Assembly: GCA_018402445.1 (NCBI GenBank)
Contig: JAGYIT010000007.1
Span: 372,001-436,000, forward strand
DNA length: 64,000 nucleotides
Origin: Akkermansiaceae bacterium
GTDB taxonomy: Bacteria; Verrucomicrobiota; Verrucomicrobiia; Verrucomicrobiales; Akkermansiaceae
Reading direction: 5' to 3'
Shown here: positions 16,978 through 26,410 of the stretch, piece after piece
How positions within the stretch are numbered: position 1 is the stretch's first letter
Layout of the letters: each line of letters begins with the position of its first letter
The notes under the pieces: model-generated
The model's input: the letters and a program-made list of their open reading frames with translations, nothing else
What the model was told of the DNA's origin: nothing
Databases searched by the model: none
Translations under genes and position numbers: made by a program

Positions 16978-18879
16978 ATGTTTGGCGCGGTGAATCTCGT
17001 TTCCGCGACCCTCATTTTCGTCCTCACGCTGGCACCGGTCATGGCCAGCGATCCGGGCGTGACGGCGATGGATTTCCTCGGGAAAGTAAGGGAAGGCAAG
17101 GTGGATCTGGAGCCGGGAGCCGATACCGCGCTGTTGCAGCACACCACCGAGCGGAAGCGCGAGAGCATCCGCAAGCGGATCGAGCGGTTGAAGGATGAAC
17201 TTAAGGGCGGCGAGCTGGAACTCGGTGAGGTGAAGGAGGACGGCGGCTTCGCGGCTGCGATGATCCGCAAAACCGGCGGCTTCGATTCCGCCGAGATCCA
17301 GGTGTTTCCCGTGGCTTTGGTGAAACGCGGCGACAAGTGGCTGCCCGCGCCGGTGCCCGCGTCGTTCGAGAATGCCGTCGCCGGATACACCCTGCCGCTC
17401 AAGGCGCGGCTCGCGGCGCTGGAGGGTTGGATGATGCGGAAGCGCGTCACGGATCTGGAGAGGCTGCTTAACGAATCCGCCAAGCGCACGCGTGACCGGA
17501 TCCGCGACAGCATCATCGGCGAGGATCTGGAGGGAGACGATCTCGGGAAAATCACCGACCGTTTCCTCGAGGCCTGCGTGGCGGGCGACCGTGCGGCGAT
17601 CCTCGGTTTCCTCGGCGGCTTGTCCGATCCGCTGCCCACGGATTGGTCGGCGCGGCTCAAGGCTTCCCAGGCGGCGGTTGCCGGGCAGGGGAATTGGCGT
17701 TCTCTGGTTTCGCCGGATGTGATCCGTGTTCGGTTACACGAGGAGCGAGACCACAAAGACGGTATGGTTTCCATCGCGTGGCTTGATCCGCAAAGGGCGG
17801 CCACTTCGGGTGTGCGTCTCACCCACCTGTCCTTTTCTAGGGATACCGCGGGGCAATGGAGGATCGATCCGCCCGATTCCCTGCTCTACGGCCGGAAAGA
17901 TTCCGACGACGAGGATTTCGACAAGGATTTGCGCGACCGCTTCGCGGAAAAGCTGCGCGAGGCGGAGCCGGCGGTTCATGCGCAATCCGTTCGGGAGGCG
18001 GCTGCGGGTGTGATGGATTCGATCAAATCCGGCATGCTCTCCGAGACCTTGCGCAAGGTTGATCTCGGAAGCCGTCCAGGGCAGGGCCGGATCGCCCTTA
18101 CGGCGGCCGCTGCCGTGTGGTGGTCGCTCAACGAGCCGGGCGTGTTTCGTCTGCCGGTGGAGCTCGGGTTTCGGGAGGAGGGATCGCTCGCGGCATTCGC
18201 CTACCAATGGTTCTCCGTCAGCGAGGCGGACACATTCGAGCTGAGGACCTTGTATTTCAGGAAAACGAAAAGAGGCTGGCTCTGGTGTCCGGGCACGTTG
18301 CCCAAAGAGGCTAGGGAAAGCCACGGGGCGCTTTCCAAATGGGTCGGGGAGATGGAGGCGGGATGGAGGCTCTCCTGGAGGGAGACCCTGTTGCGCCCGA
18401 GCGTCAGGTTGGATGCGGTGGACTTCGGGAAACTCGCTACGGATGAGGAGGTCAGGGGCTTGATCGGTGATTGGCTGGGCGCGCTTGAAAAGAGGGATCT
18501 GGGCGCGGCGCTGGCGTGTTCCGCATGGCTCGGCGGCGGGGACGGAATTCCGATGACCGCCTTGCGCAACATCAGCTACGAAATCATGAACACCGGCAGC
18601 GGGGAGGCGGAGCTGGCTGCGATCCATCGCTCCGGCTCTTGGGTGGCGGCCACGATTCGCAGGGTGTCCGGAAACAAAAGGCAGGAAGCTTTCTTTCTCG
18701 TCTTAATGACTCCGGAAGGCGCGCGGCTGTTACCGGAGGTCGATCTCATAGCCGAGGACAGCAGAACCCGGAATTTCCTCAACAAGGCGGCTCTCGAAAG
18801 GCTCGCGAAAAAAGTGGGTGAGGCCAAGGTTTCTGAACTCCGCGTGATCTTCGAAGAGAGCTGGAAAGAGATCAAGTAG
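16978..18879 (+). CDS. Large exported protein of unknown function
   Basis: 633 residues. An N-terminal signal peptide (about residues 1-23, ending APVMA-S) is followed by a mainly helical, charged protein; a coiled-coil-like stretch lies near residues 55-75 (TERKRESIRKRIERLKDELKG). No domain recognised. The start is uncertain: ATG 16978 has no ribosome site and GTG 16990 is possible. The stop TAG lies inside a perfect 17-base tandem duplication. Confidence 0.7.
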   Translation: MFGAVNLVSATLIFVLTLAPVMASDPGVTAMDFLGKVREGKVDLEPGADTALLQHTTERKRESIRKRIERLKDELKGGELELGEVKEDGGFAAAMIRKTGGFDSAEIQVFPVALVKRGDKWLPAPVPASFENAVAGYTLPLKARLAALEGWMMRKRVTDLERLLNESAKRTRDRIRDSIIGEDLEGDDLGKITDRFLEACVAGDRAAILGFLGGLSDPLPTDWSARLKASQAAVAGQGNWRSLVSPDVIRVRLHEERDHKDGMVSIAWLDPQRAATSGVRLTHLSFSRDTAGQWRIDPPDSLLYGRKDSDDEDFDKDLRDRFAEKLREAEPAVHAQSVREAAAGVMDSIKSGMLSETLRKVDLGSRPGQGRIALTAAAAVWWSLNEPGVFRLPVELGFREEGSLAAFAYQWFSVSEADTFELRTLYFRKTKRGWLWCPGTLPKEARESHGALSKWVGEMEAGWRLSWRETLLRPSVRLDAVDFGKLATDEEVRGLIGDWLGALEKRDLGAALACSAWLGGGDGIPMTALRNISYEIMNTGSGEAELAAIHRSGSWVAATIRRVSGNKRQEAFFLVLMTPEGARLLPEVDLIAEDSRTRNFLNKAALERLAKKVGEAKVSELRVIFEESWKEIK

Positions 18880-18908
18880 GGTTGATGGAACAGTAGGGTT
18901 GATGGAAC
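18875..18908 (+). repeat. Perfect 17-bp tandem duplication at a stop codon
   Basis: AGTAGGGTTGATGGAAC occurs twice back to back (18875-18891, 18892-18908); the first copy contains the TAG stop of the preceding gene. The core GTAGGGTTGAT resembles the GTAGGGCTGAT tip of the 48759 inverted-repeat element. Confidence 0.75.
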
Positions 18909-19053
18909 GAGAAAACGCGAAGTAAATTTTCCAATACGGCTACCACTTCATGATTGGTGAGCGACATGCCCGTGAAGCCACCAATTTTTCTGAATCGACA
19001 AGCGGGTCTCATGTGCAAGATTACCGCGTAAACTCTATCTACCGCCGCCCATT

Positions 19054-21312
19054 ATGATGATTTCCACCCGGCTTCGCAACGCTACCCTCGCCATCGGCCT
19101 CGCCGCCCTCTCCCACCCGGCTTGCGCCCAGCAGGCGGATTTCAACGAAGTGGGCAAGCAGATGGCCATCATGCTGCAGAACAGCCACTTCGCGCGGCTG
19201 CCCTACAACGCGGAACTGAGCAGCAAGTTTTTTGACGACTATCTCAAGAGCCTCGATTTCCAGAAGGTCTATTTCACCCAGCAGGATGTGGACGGCTTCC
19301 GCGCCAAATACGGGGACAGGCTCCACACCCTCCTGCTGCAAGGAGCCAGCATGGAACCCGCGCAGGAAATTTATGCCGTCTTCAGGGAGCGCGTCGCGGA
19401 ACGCATCGGCCACGCGCAGGAAATGCTGAAAGGTGAGTTCGATTTCACGGGGGGCGAATCGGTGATGATGTCCCGCAAGGATGCGTCCTGGTCGCGCGAC
19501 GAACAGGAGGCAAGGGAGGTGTGGGCGAAGCAGATCAAGGAGGCCGTGCTTTCCGAGACCTTGCGGCGCGAAACGATCACGAGGCTGGCCAAGGAGCAAG
19601 GCAAGCCCGACCCGGGAGCCGACGACGCGGATCCGCGCGAGAAAGTCTCGCTGCGCTACAAGCGCCTCCTGGCCAGCGTGCAGGATGTGGATGACGAGGA
19701 TATCGCCAACTATTTCCTCAGCGCCGTATCCCGAGCCTATGATCCGCACACGGACTACATGAGTTTCCGCGAGATGAACCGCTTCAAGGGCGATATGAAA
19801 AACGAGCTTGTCGGCATCGGCGCGCTGCTCCAGGCGGAGGAGGACGGTGCCACCATCATCAAGGGTATCGTGGTCGGCGGTCCCGCCGACAAGGAGGGCA
19901 CCCTGAAACTCAACGACCGCGTTGTCGCGGTGGATTCGCTCAACTCCGGGACTTCCGAGGGGATGACAGACATCATGTTCATGCCCATCGACAAGGTCGT
20001 GGAGCTGATCCGCGGTAAGGAGAGCACCTCCGTCGCGCTGAAAGTGGAGCCTTCCGGCGGGGCGCCCGGGCAGACGGTGGTCATCGTGATCCGGCGCGAG
20101 AAAGTGGAACTCAAGGACGAGCAGGCCAGCGGCGAGATGATCCACATGAAGAACGGCGACGGCGAGATCCGCCGGATCGGCGTGATCACCCTGCCTTCGT
20201 TCTACGCGGATTTCGACGAGGGCACCACGCGCTGCTCGGTGGATGTGGAGCGCATCCTCCAGCGCCTCATCGAGGAGAAAATGGACGGCCTTGTCTTCGA
20301 TCTCCGCAACAACGGCGGCGGTTCCCTGGAGGAAGTCCGCCGCATGACGGGCTTCTTCGTCCCCCGCGGCCCGGTGGTGCAGGTGAAAAACACCCTAGGC
20401 CAGGTGCAGGTGAAGGACACCGATGGCGGCAAGCCAATCTACACCGGCCCGATGGTGGTGCTGGTGGACAAGAGCAGCGCATCCGCCAGTGAGATCCTCG
20501 CGGGAGCCCTCCAGGACTACAACCGGGCGGTGGTTGTCGGCGATTCCTCCACTTTCGGGAAAGGCACCGTGCAGCAACCGATGGACATCGGGCGCATGTT
20601 GCCGCTCTTCGCGGTTCGCGACAAGGCGGGCTTCCTCAAGGTCACGATCCAGAAATTCTACCGTCCCTCGGGTTCCTCGACCCAGAAGGATGGTGTCGTG
20701 CCCAACGTCGTTCTACCCAGCCTCATGGACGCGCTCGATGTCGGCGAGGCGCACATGGACAACGCTCTGCCGCATGATCGCATCCGACCCGCCGCGGATT
20801 TCCGGACGCTCGACGCGCAGGCACTGTTCCTCCCCAATCTCAAGGAGCGCAGCCGCGAGAGGGTGGAGGCCTGCCAGGATTTCGGTTACGTGATCGAGGA
20901 CATCATCAAGGCGAAGGAGCGCATCGCGAAGAACAAGGTATCGCTCAACAAGGCGGAGCGCGAGAAAGAGCTCGCCGAGGCGGACGCGCAGAAAAAGGAA
21001 CGCAACGCCGAGCGCGGGGCGCGTTTCGAGAAAATCGCCGCCGAGGACGCGAAGAGCATCGTTTTCCACCGTATCACCCTCGACGACCTTGAGAAAGATG
21101 CGGACTTGCAGCCCTACGATCCTTCCAAGGATGAGGGTAGCTACATGCGCCGCGCGATTGATGAGACGGAAAGCCTAGATGACACCCCGGAATGGCCCTC
21201 CGGCCTCAACGCCGAGAAACGCGAGGCGCTCCATATCATCAAGGATCTCGTGGAGATGACGGAGACCGCCAAGGTGGTAGGTATTCTTAAAAGCGACGGC
21301 GGGCTGCGCTGA
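19054..21312 (+). CDS. Carboxy-terminal processing protease (tail-specific protease, S41)
   Basis: 752 residues with signal peptide MMISTRLRNATLAIGLAALS (cleavage near PACA-QQ). It has the long N-terminal region typical of the Prc type, a PDZ domain around residues 245-345 (LVGIGALLQAEEDGATIIKG, GGPADKEGTLKLNDRVVAVD) and the S41 catalytic core: GLVFDLRNNGGGSLEEV, catalytic Ser within DKSSASASEILAGALQDY and Lys in STFGKGTVQ. A C-terminal charged, coiled-coil region follows. It trims or degrades periplasmic proteins at free C-termini and often takes part in cell-wall hydrolase turnover. It overlaps yggS by one base (TGATG). Confidence 0.93.
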   Translation: MMISTRLRNATLAIGLAALSHPACAQQADFNEVGKQMAIMLQNSHFARLPYNAELSSKFFDDYLKSLDFQKVYFTQQDVDGFRAKYGDRLHTLLLQGASMEPAQEIYAVFRERVAERIGHAQEMLKGEFDFTGGESVMMSRKDASWSRDEQEAREVWAKQIKEAVLSETLRRETITRLAKEQGKPDPGADDADPREKVSLRYKRLLASVQDVDDEDIANYFLSAVSRAYDPHTDYMSFREMNRFKGDMKNELVGIGALLQAEEDGATIIKGIVVGGPADKEGTLKLNDRVVAVDSLNSGTSEGMTDIMFMPIDKVVELIRGKESTSVALKVEPSGGAPGQTVVIVIRREKVELKDEQASGEMIHMKNGDGEIRRIGVITLPSFYADFDEGTTRCSVDVERILQRLIEEKMDGLVFDLRNNGGGSLEEVRRMTGFFVPRGPVVQVKNTLGQVQVKDTDGGKPIYTGPMVVLVDKSSASASEILAGALQDYNRAVVVGDSSTFGKGTVQQPMDIGRMLPLFAVRDKAGFLKVTIQKFYRPSGSSTQKDGVVPNVVLPSLMDALDVGEAHMDNALPHDRIRPAADFRTLDAQALFLPNLKERSRERVEACQDFGYVIEDIIKAKERIAKNKVSLNKAEREKELAEADAQKKERNAERGARFEKIAAEDAKSIVFHRITLDDLEKDADLQPYDPSKDEGSYMRRAIDETESLDDTPEWPSGLNAEKREALHIIKDLVEMTETAKVVGILKSDGGLR

Positions 21313-22019
21313 TGTCGGAGATCGCGGCCAATCTCGTTGAAATCCGCGGCCGCTTGCGCCGTGCCTGCTTGCGCGCCGGGCGCGATGAATCCTCGGCGCG
21401 CCTGATTGCGGTTTCAAAGACCTTTCCCGCCGCCGATATCATGGAGGCGGTCGCTGCCGGGCAGCGCTGCTTCGGGGAGAGCAAGCTTCAGGAGGCTGAG
21501 CCGAAAATCGCGGAACTTTCTTCCGGTATGGAATGGCATTTCATCGGCCGTGTGCAACGCAATAAGGTGCGGAAAATCCTCCCTTTGTTCCGTTGCATCC
21601 ATGCCGTGGATTCGCTGAAGCTCGCGTCCTACATGGATGGCGTCGCCCAAGATCTTGGGCTTTTTCCCGAGGTTTTCCTGCAGGTCGATCAGGCGGCGGA
21701 GGAAACGAAAGGAGGATTCGCAACCGCCGAACTCCGCGAGGCGTTGCCCGCGTTGATCCGGCTGTCTAATCTGAGCGTCGTAGGTCTCATGTCCATCCCG
21801 CCTGCGGCGGATGATCCTGTGGATTCCAGGCCTTGGTTCCGCGCGCTCCGTGAGCTTCGTGACGAGCTCCGCGCCGAATTTTCCGTGGAGCTTCCCTATC
21901 TGAGCATGGGCATGAGCGGTGATTTCGAGATCGCCGTGGAGGAGGGCGCGACGCATGTCCGCGTGGGATCGTCAATTTTCGGAAAACGTCAATACAAGGT
22001 CGAGGGGGAATTAGGATGA
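21312..22019 (+). CDS. PLP homeostasis protein, YggS/PROSC family
   Basis: 235 residues. PLP-binding TIM barrel without the alanine-racemase C-terminal domain; PLP lysine in LIAVSKTFPAADI, phosphate-binding GMSGDFEIAVEEGATHVRVGSSIFG near the end. The family buffers free pyridoxal phosphate and affects amino-acid metabolism. Start overlaps the Ctp stop by one base, end overlaps the DUF971 start by four, so the three genes are one translational unit. Confidence 0.93.
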   Translation: MSEIAANLVEIRGRLRRACLRAGRDESSARLIAVSKTFPAADIMEAVAAGQRCFGESKLQEAEPKIAELSSGMEWHFIGRVQRNKVRKILPLFRCIHAVDSLKLASYMDGVAQDLGLFPEVFLQVDQAAEETKGGFATAELREALPALIRLSNLSVVGLMSIPPAADDPVDSRPWFRALRELRDELRAEFSVELPYLSMGMSGDFEIAVEEGATHVRVGSSIFGKRQYKVEGELG

Positions 22020-22324
22020 GAGGCTTCGCGAACGTATGTGTGATCGGCGGTGAACTGGCGCTGGCGCTCGGCGACGGGCGAGAGTTGTATCTCACACTGC
22101 CTTTGTTGCGTAGAGCCTGCCCTTGCGCCGCCTGCCAAGGAGAACCTGATGCGATGGGGCGCGTGCTCCGCCCCGTTGTCGAATACGGCCCGGGCGCGTT
22201 CGACCTGAAGCGCTTCGAGCTGGTGGGTGGCTATGGTGTTCAGCTTTTCTGGGCGGATGGGCACGGCAGCGGTATCTACAGCCTCGCTTACCTGGAGAAG
22301 CTGGGAGATCTGGCAGGGCAGTGA
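22016..22324 (+). CDS. DUF971-domain protein
   Basis: 102 residues, the usual length. The signature LRRACPCAACQGE and WADGHGSGIYSLAYLEKL define DUF971 (gamma-butyrobetaine hydroxylase-like N-terminal domain), which has been linked with iron-sulfur or metal chaperone functions. Only the two conserved cysteines (CPCAAC gives three in all) are candidate metal ligands. It overlaps yggS by ATGA. Its stop is adjacent to a terminator hairpin shared with the convergent lipoprotein gene. Confidence 0.88.
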   Translation: MRGFANVCVIGGELALALGDGRELYLTLPLLRRACPCAACQGEPDAMGRVLRPVVEYGPGAFDLKRFELVGGYGVQLFWADGHGSGIYSLAYLEKLGDLAGQ

Positions 22325-22362
22325 AAAAAAAGCTCCGGTCACCCGAGAGGGGAGACCGGAGC
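22324..22362 (-). terminator. Rho-independent terminator of the lipoprotein gene
   Basis: GCTCCGGTC (22332-22340) and GACCGGAGC (22354-22362) pair perfectly across a 13-base loop. On the minus strand the stem is followed by eight T residues, so it terminates the lipoprotein transcript 33 bases after its stop; it may stop the plus strand less efficiently. Confidence 0.9.
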
Positions 22363-22394
22363 ATGATGAGGTTGATTACTAGCTGCTGCGCTGA

Positions 22395-22733
22395 TTATTC
22401 GGCGGGAGCCGGCTCTTCAGTGATCGCTTCGGCGGCGTCGGAAGCAGCTTCTTCCACAGCAGATGCGGCGTCAGCGGCGGCTTCCTGGGCACCCTCAACC
22501 GCGTCTTCTACGGCGTTGGTGGCATCAGCGGCGGTATCTTGGGCAGCCTCAACCGCGTCATTCGCGGCACCTTCGGCCATTTCTTCCACGCCTTCGGCGA
22601 CTTTTTCGGCTCCGGTGGCGACGCTTTCTTCCGTGGGCTCGATGGCTTCGGTGGCGGCTGGCTTTTCCCCGCACGAGGCAAGTGCGAATGCGAGTGGTAT
22701 TGCGATGGTTGCGCTTAGGATTGTCGTTTTCAT
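22395..22733 (-). CDS. Small Ala/Glu-rich lipoprotein
   Basis: 112 residues from ATG 22733. The signal MKTTILSATIAIPLAFALASC ends in a lipobox (LASC), so Cys21 would be lipidated. The mature part is low-complexity, built from repeats of Ala, Glu and Asp (AEGVEEMAEGAANDAVEAAQ and similar), predicted helical with an 11-residue-like rhythm similar to LEA or YtxH-type stress proteins. It is probably a periplasmic, membrane-tethered helix. It has its own terminator. Confidence 0.8.
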   Translation of the reverse strand: MKTTILSATIAIPLAFALASCGEKPAATEAIEPTEESVATGAEKVAEGVEEMAEGAANDAVEAAQDTAADATNAVEDAVEGAQEAAADAASAVEEAASDAAEAITEEPAPAE

Positions 22734-22872
22734 AGTGTGCTTTGTGTCCGGCGGACATTTTGTCCTAACCTTCGGAAAAGGATTACCCTTATCGCGCACC
22801 GAAGTCAAAGGAATCTGGCCTAGTCTGCCCTTGCGGTTGCGGGCAAGCGGCATTTGAATCCTTCCGCGCCGA

Positions 22873-24303
22873 ATGTATCTGCTAAAAAAAGTATTCGAAC
22901 TCAGGGAAAAAGCCCATCCCGACCATGAGAAGCCGTTCCTCGACCACCTCGAAGATCTGCGGATCATGGTCACCCGGATCGTGATCACCCTGATCGTCTC
23001 CATGATCGTGTGCTTCACATTCCAGAAGCAGCTCATGCACATCCTGCGCGCCCCGGCGGAAAGCCTGATCGTCACCAAGCAGTTGGAAACGATGCCCGAC
23101 GGCGAAACCCACAAGGGGATCAAGGTGCCGACCGTGGAGATCTGGGACGAGGCGAAGGATGTAGAGGCCATTGCTGCAAGCCTCGGCGAGGAGCAGCGAA
23201 AGGCTTTCTACAAGGCGCTGGAGAAACCCGATATGGAGTTCCACGCACGCAGCGTGACCCTGCTGCGGGCGGCGAAGGCGCTGCCGGAGGAGAAACGCGC
23301 GGAATTCGTGAAAAGCCTCGGCGAGGACGATACCATGACGCGGCAGCTCATCGCGCTGCTAGATTCCGATCCCGACGTGGAGCCGCGCGCCGGGTCGAAC
23401 ATCCGAATGATGTCCGCCCTCAGGCCCACGGAGACATTCATGCTGTCGATGAAACTCGCTTTTTTCGCGGGCATCGTGCTGGCGTTTCCGCTGCTGCTGA
23501 TGTTCGTCCTGCAATTCGTCCTGCCGGGTCTTCACGAGAAGGAGCGCAAGCTGATCTGGCCGGCGATGGGGGTGGGCTTCGGGCTTTTTGTCTCCGGCGT
23601 GCTCTTCGCCTATTTCTTCGTCCTGCCCCGGGCGCTGCTGTTCTTCTACGAGTGGAGCGGAGACCTCGGCGTTTCCAACGACTGGCGCATCGGCGAATAC
23701 ATCACCTTCGCCACCCAGTTCACCCTGCTCTTCGGCTTATCTTTCGAGCTTCCGGTGGTAGTCATGGTGCTGGTGAAACTAGGCCTGCTGACCTACGACA
23801 CCATGTCGAACACGCGCACTTACGCGGTGCTCGCGATCTACGTGGCGGCGGCCATCATTACGCCCACCCCCGACATCATGACTCTGAACCTGATGGCGCT
23901 GCCGATGCTCGCGCTTTACGAGATCTGCATCTGGCTGGCATGGTTCGATCGGAAAAAGGAGCGTGAGAGGGAGGCCCGCGAAGAGGAGGAGCTGCAGCAA
24001 CGCAGGCAGCAGTGGCTTCTGAAAAACGACGAGCGCGAGGAGGCTTATCCCGCCGATCCCGACCCGCACGGCCATGGCGATGATCATCACCACGACGATT
24101 ACCATCACGAGCATGAGGCCGAGGACGGCTGGCACGACGAATACCGCCACCACGCCGACCACGGAATGCCGGGAGACGAGGAATGGACGCAACCCGAGGA
24201 CGCCGTGACGGGTGATGATGCGGAGGATGAACCGGTGGATGACAATATCCCCGAGGAGGAGCGGAAACGAATGCACGACGAGAACAAGAACCCGGATCTC
24301 TGA
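22873..24303 (+). CDS. tatC: Twin-arginine translocase subunit TatC with large first-loop insertion and His-rich tail
   Basis: 476 residues versus about 250 for typical TatC. The core is clear: cytoplasmic PFLDHLEDLR, TM1 (VTRIVITLIVSMIVCF), then TM2-TM6 from FMLSMKLAFFAGIVLAFPLLL to ALPMLALYEICIWLAWF. The first periplasmic loop is expanded by about 100 helical, charged residues (roughly 75-180). A cytoplasmic tail of about 100 residues after FDRKKEREREAREEEE is rich in His, Asp and Glu (HGHGDDHHHDDYHHEHE). TatC recognises twin-arginine signal peptides; no tatA/tatB is in the window. It heads a tight four-gene operon. Confidence 0.93.
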   Translation: MYLLKKVFELREKAHPDHEKPFLDHLEDLRIMVTRIVITLIVSMIVCFTFQKQLMHILRAPAESLIVTKQLETMPDGETHKGIKVPTVEIWDEAKDVEAIAASLGEEQRKAFYKALEKPDMEFHARSVTLLRAAKALPEEKRAEFVKSLGEDDTMTRQLIALLDSDPDVEPRAGSNIRMMSALRPTETFMLSMKLAFFAGIVLAFPLLLMFVLQFVLPGLHEKERKLIWPAMGVGFGLFVSGVLFAYFFVLPRALLFFYEWSGDLGVSNDWRIGEYITFATQFTLLFGLSFELPVVVMVLVKLGLLTYDTMSNTRTYAVLAIYVAAAIITPTPDIMTLNLMALPMLALYEICIWLAWFDRKKEREREAREEEELQQRRQQWLLKNDEREEAYPADPDPHGHGDDHHHDDYHHEHEAEDGWHDEYRHHADHGMPGDEEWTQPEDAVTGDDAEDEPVDDNIPEEERKRMHDENKNPDL

Positions 24304-24304
24304 T

Positions 24305-25156
24305 ATGAAAAACGACGGTGTGAGCGAAAAATCCCCCTACGCGGGCTGCGCGATCCTTATCGCGGCTCTGCTGGTCATGGTGTTCCTGATCGGCTTCTCC
24401 ATCTCGGTGCTTTTCCGGCAGTCCAACGAGATCGCGAAGTTCACCGCGGAAAAGCCCATCGTGGTCGAGGTGGAGCCGCTCGAAGACCGTGAAGCCGAGC
24501 TGAACCGTCTCGCCGAGAAACTGGAGACCTTCCGGCTCGCGGTGGACGATGATGAGTCCGCGGCCATGGAGCTGACCGCGGAGGAAATGAACCTAGCGAT
24601 CGCCGCCTACGAGCCGTTCAAGGATTTCCGGGGCACCCTCCGTGTGGCCTCCATTACACCCGGGGAGATCCAGCTGGAGATCTCCTTCCAGCTCAACGGC
24701 AGGCCGCGGCTGGCGAAGGAAGGCGAGGGCGGATGGATCACCTCAGACCCCCGCTTCTTGAACGGCACCATGGTCGCCGAGCCGGGCCTGCTGAACCGCG
24801 AACTCGTCCTCCAGCTCAGCGATATCGAGGTGCCCGGCAAGAAGGTGGCTCCGGAATTTGTCGCGCAAATGTCACCCTACCGCGTCGCGGAACGCTATGT
24901 GGGCGGGGAGGGGATCGGCGGTGTGATGTCGAAACTCACCTCCGTGGAGCTCGGCGAGGGCACCGTGCGTTTCGTGAAAACCGCCGGGGTCACGCCCAAG
25001 GACACCGTGACCAACGCTCAGGTGGATGCTGCCAGCCAGCGCCTGTTTCTGTTTTTCGGCATCGCCGCCTCGCTTTTCCTGCTTTTTGTGGCCGTTGTGA
25101 TATTTTTGGGCCTTCGCTTGAAAAAACGTCGCGAGGCGGCAGTATCCGGGAAATGA
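24305..25156 (+). CDS. Membrane protein of unknown function in the tatC operon
   Basis: 283 residues from ATG 24305, one base after the tatC stop. An N-terminal membrane segment (about residues 14-37, CAILIAALLVMVFLIGFSIS) and a C-terminal one (about 250-273, LFLFFGIAASLFLLFVAVVIFLGL) bracket a periplasmic domain of about 210 residues with no family recognised. Tight coupling to tatC and to an exported ClpP-fold protein suggests a shared envelope role. Confidence 0.75.
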   Translation: MKNDGVSEKSPYAGCAILIAALLVMVFLIGFSISVLFRQSNEIAKFTAEKPIVVEVEPLEDREAELNRLAEKLETFRLAVDDDESAAMELTAEEMNLAIAAYEPFKDFRGTLRVASITPGEIQLEISFQLNGRPRLAKEGEGGWITSDPRFLNGTMVAEPGLLNRELVLQLSDIEVPGKKVAPEFVAQMSPYRVAERYVGGEGIGGVMSKLTSVELGEGTVRFVKTAGVTPKDTVTNAQVDAASQRLFLFFGIAASLFLLFVAVVIFLGLRLKKRREAAVSGK

Positions 25157-26410
25157 AGATCCTGCACGGTATCCCTGCTATCCGCCCTCGGCCTCGCCAC
25201 AATCCACGCGAATGAAGTCCAGCCCCCCGCCGCCGAGGCTCCTGACAAAACTCCGGCAAAAACCGAGAAGATCAAGACCGAGGAAATAACCTCCAACCCC
25301 ACCTCCAAGGACACGGCGCGTCTCGAAGCGCTCAACAAGCTGGCCGCAGAGAAGCTCTCCCACGAAACCGCTGATCTCCGCGCCGAGATCGCCAAGCTCA
25401 AGCTGGAGCGCGAACTCATCACCGAGAAGCTCGCCCTTGAGTCCGCGAAACGCCAGGAAGCCGTCAAGGAAGCCGTGGCCGATTCTGAACTGGAGATCGC
25501 GCGCCTTTCCCGCGAGGGCGAACTCTCCCGGGTCCGTTCGGAGAAACTCGCCGCCGATCTCAAGAGCCTCCAAAGCGAGGCCGCGCTCGAGCTGACACGC
25601 CTTCAGACAGAAATCCAGACCATCGAGACCCGCGGTAAACGCGAGTCCTTCGCCGACGCCGATCCTCTTTTCCTCGAAAAACCGCTCCGCGACGACGGCA
25701 TACTCGTCATTTCCGACCGCCGCATCCCACTCAACGGCATGATCGTCAAGGAGACTGCGGATTTCGTCACCAGCCGCATCGATTATTGGAACAACCGCGA
25801 CCGCAAGCTCCCCATCTTCATCGTCATCGACGACTGCCCCGGCGGATCCGTCATGGCCGGCTACCGCATCCTCAAGTCCATGGAGGCCAGCGACGCGCCG
25901 ATCCATGTGGTTGTGAAAAGCTTCGCCGCCTCGATGGCCGCGTGCATCACCACCCTCGCCGAGGAAAGCTACGCCTACCCGAACGCCGTCATCCTCCACC
26001 ACCAGATCAGCTCGCAGATCGCCTTCGCCCGGCTCAACCTCACGCAGCAAAAGGAGTTCTTTCAGGAAAGCACGCGCTGGTGGGATCGCCTCGCTGCGCC
26101 CGTCGCGGAAAAAATGGGGATTACTACCGATGAGTTCATCGAGAAAATGTACGCTCGCTCGACGAGCGGCGATTGGAGCGAATTCGGAGACAAGGCCAAG
26201 GAACTGAAATGGGTCAACCACATCGTCGATGGCATCTTGGAAAGCTCGATCACCCTCAACCCCGACACGAAATCGAAGGCCGCGGAGAAGAAAACAGCGC
26301 TCGTCGAGGAGATTGATCCCGACGGCAAGGTCTTCACCTACCTGCCCCGCCTCAACCCGAAGGATGTCTATTTCCTCTACAATCCGGACGGCTACTACCG
26401 GATGCGATGA
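25153..26410 (+). CDS. Exported ClpP-fold serine protease with coiled coil, one extra base in signal peptide
   Basis: Translation should start at ATG 25153, which overlaps the preceding stop (ATGA). From there MKILH is read, but the protein continues one base further on as VSLLSALGLATIHANEVQ, a signal peptide tail. An extra base at about 25168 is therefore needed to explain the gene. Residues of about 45-150 form a coiled coil (KLAAEKLSHETADLRAEIAK and onward). The C-terminal domain is ClpP-like: PIFIVIDDCPGGSVMAGY, nucleophile in SFAASMAACI, His in VILHHQISS, and a candidate Asp near STSGDW. A periplasmic ClpP-type protease, distinct from cytoplasmic ClpP. Without the shift, only the part from GTG 25475 would be made. 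Confidence 0.8.
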
